Shown piece after piece: positions 63,965 to 64,000 of a stretch of DNA of 64,000 nucleotides; position 1 is the first letter of the stretch, and the number at the start of each line of letters is the position of its first letter. The notes beneath the pieces were generated by a model. The model was not told where the DNA came from and made no database searches. It worked only from the letters and a program-made list of their open reading frames with translations. Origin of the DNA: JARRPM01 sp963765545 (GTDB lineage: Bacteria > Pseudomonadota > Gammaproteobacteria > Pseudomonadales > Halieaceae); assembly GCA_963765545.1 (NCBI GenBank), contig CAVXWW010000008.1:558001-622000 (forward strand), given 5' to 3'. The position numbers and the translations under genes were made by a program.

Positions 63965-64000
63965 ATGCGCGGATTTTTCGCCGAATTGAAACGCCGCCAC
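63965..64000 (+). CDS. Start of a gene, possibly TPR/regulator-type membrane protein (3' partial)
   Basis: ATG at 63965, with GGAG about 8 bases upstream, opens 12 codons: MRGFFAELKRRH. An F-F-A/x-E-L-K-R-R start is common in gammaproteobacterial membrane proteins with TPR or winged-helix/cyclase domains, which continue with a membrane helix. Only the first twelve residues are visible, so this is a guess from the opening motif. Confidence 0.45.
   Translation, partial: MRGFFAELKRRH

Overview
The window is about 60% G+C, densely coded on both strands, and reads as chromosomal DNA of a free-living, lipid-degrading gammaproteobacterium. Stacked acyl-CoA dehydrogenases, an AtuA-type operon, repeated DUF3604 genes, an MltD-like transglycosylase and SelO together suggest a marine Halieaceae/OM60-type relative. 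That placement is inferred from gene content; no marker gene such as 16S rRNA is present. I saw no insertion sequence, phage gene, CRISPR array or replication origin.

Layout. 1-4.6 kb: the 3' end of a membrane-protein gene, a tRNA-Val(GAC) with a strong promoter, two envelope-protein genes, an MscS channel and a broken 3' remnant of nhaA. 4.7-11.1 kb: a fused dihydroorotate dehydrogenase/PyrK-like protein, an MltD-like enzyme with two LysM domains, a YegP-like protein, SelO and an exported D-2-hydroxyacid dehydrogenase. 11.3-18.7 kb: a forward set with an amidohydrolase, a molybdopterin oxidoreductase, a two-subunit 2-oxoacid:ferredoxin oxidoreductase and a ferritin-like protein; the last three overlap by 4 bp each. 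18.8-25.1 kb: a DUF3237 protein, a methyltransferase, a 45-residue ORF, an SDR and three consecutive acyl-CoA dehydrogenases. 25.3-29.6 kb: a phospholipase D-like lipoprotein, a cupin, an exported RidA and an HSL-type hydrolase, followed by a clear terminator and an unexplained long hairpin.

30.1-41.8 kb: a six-gene reverse operon (AtuA, AtuC, AtuE, AtuF, FadH-like, DUF3604) that resembles the acyclic terpene utilisation pathway, divergent from an AraC-type regulator. The shared intergenic region holds two 8-bp palindromes exactly 21 bp apart and a separate 7-5-7 palindrome, both plausible control sites. 42.5-52.1 kb: an SDR and two complete RND adaptor-pump pairs pointing tail to tail, with overlapping stop codons. 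52.2-63.6 kb: hydrolases and peptidases (two alpha/beta hydrolases, prolyl oligopeptidase, DUF885), a crotonase and two tandem DUF3604 genes. The window ends in the first 12 codons of a further gene.

The genes most likely to work together are the terpene/branched acyl-CoA operon with its regulator; the acyl-CoA dehydrogenase trio, which could feed the same beta-oxidation; and the ferredoxin-linked set at 13.3-18.7 kb. Functions are family-level readings of translated sequence; no homology search was run.
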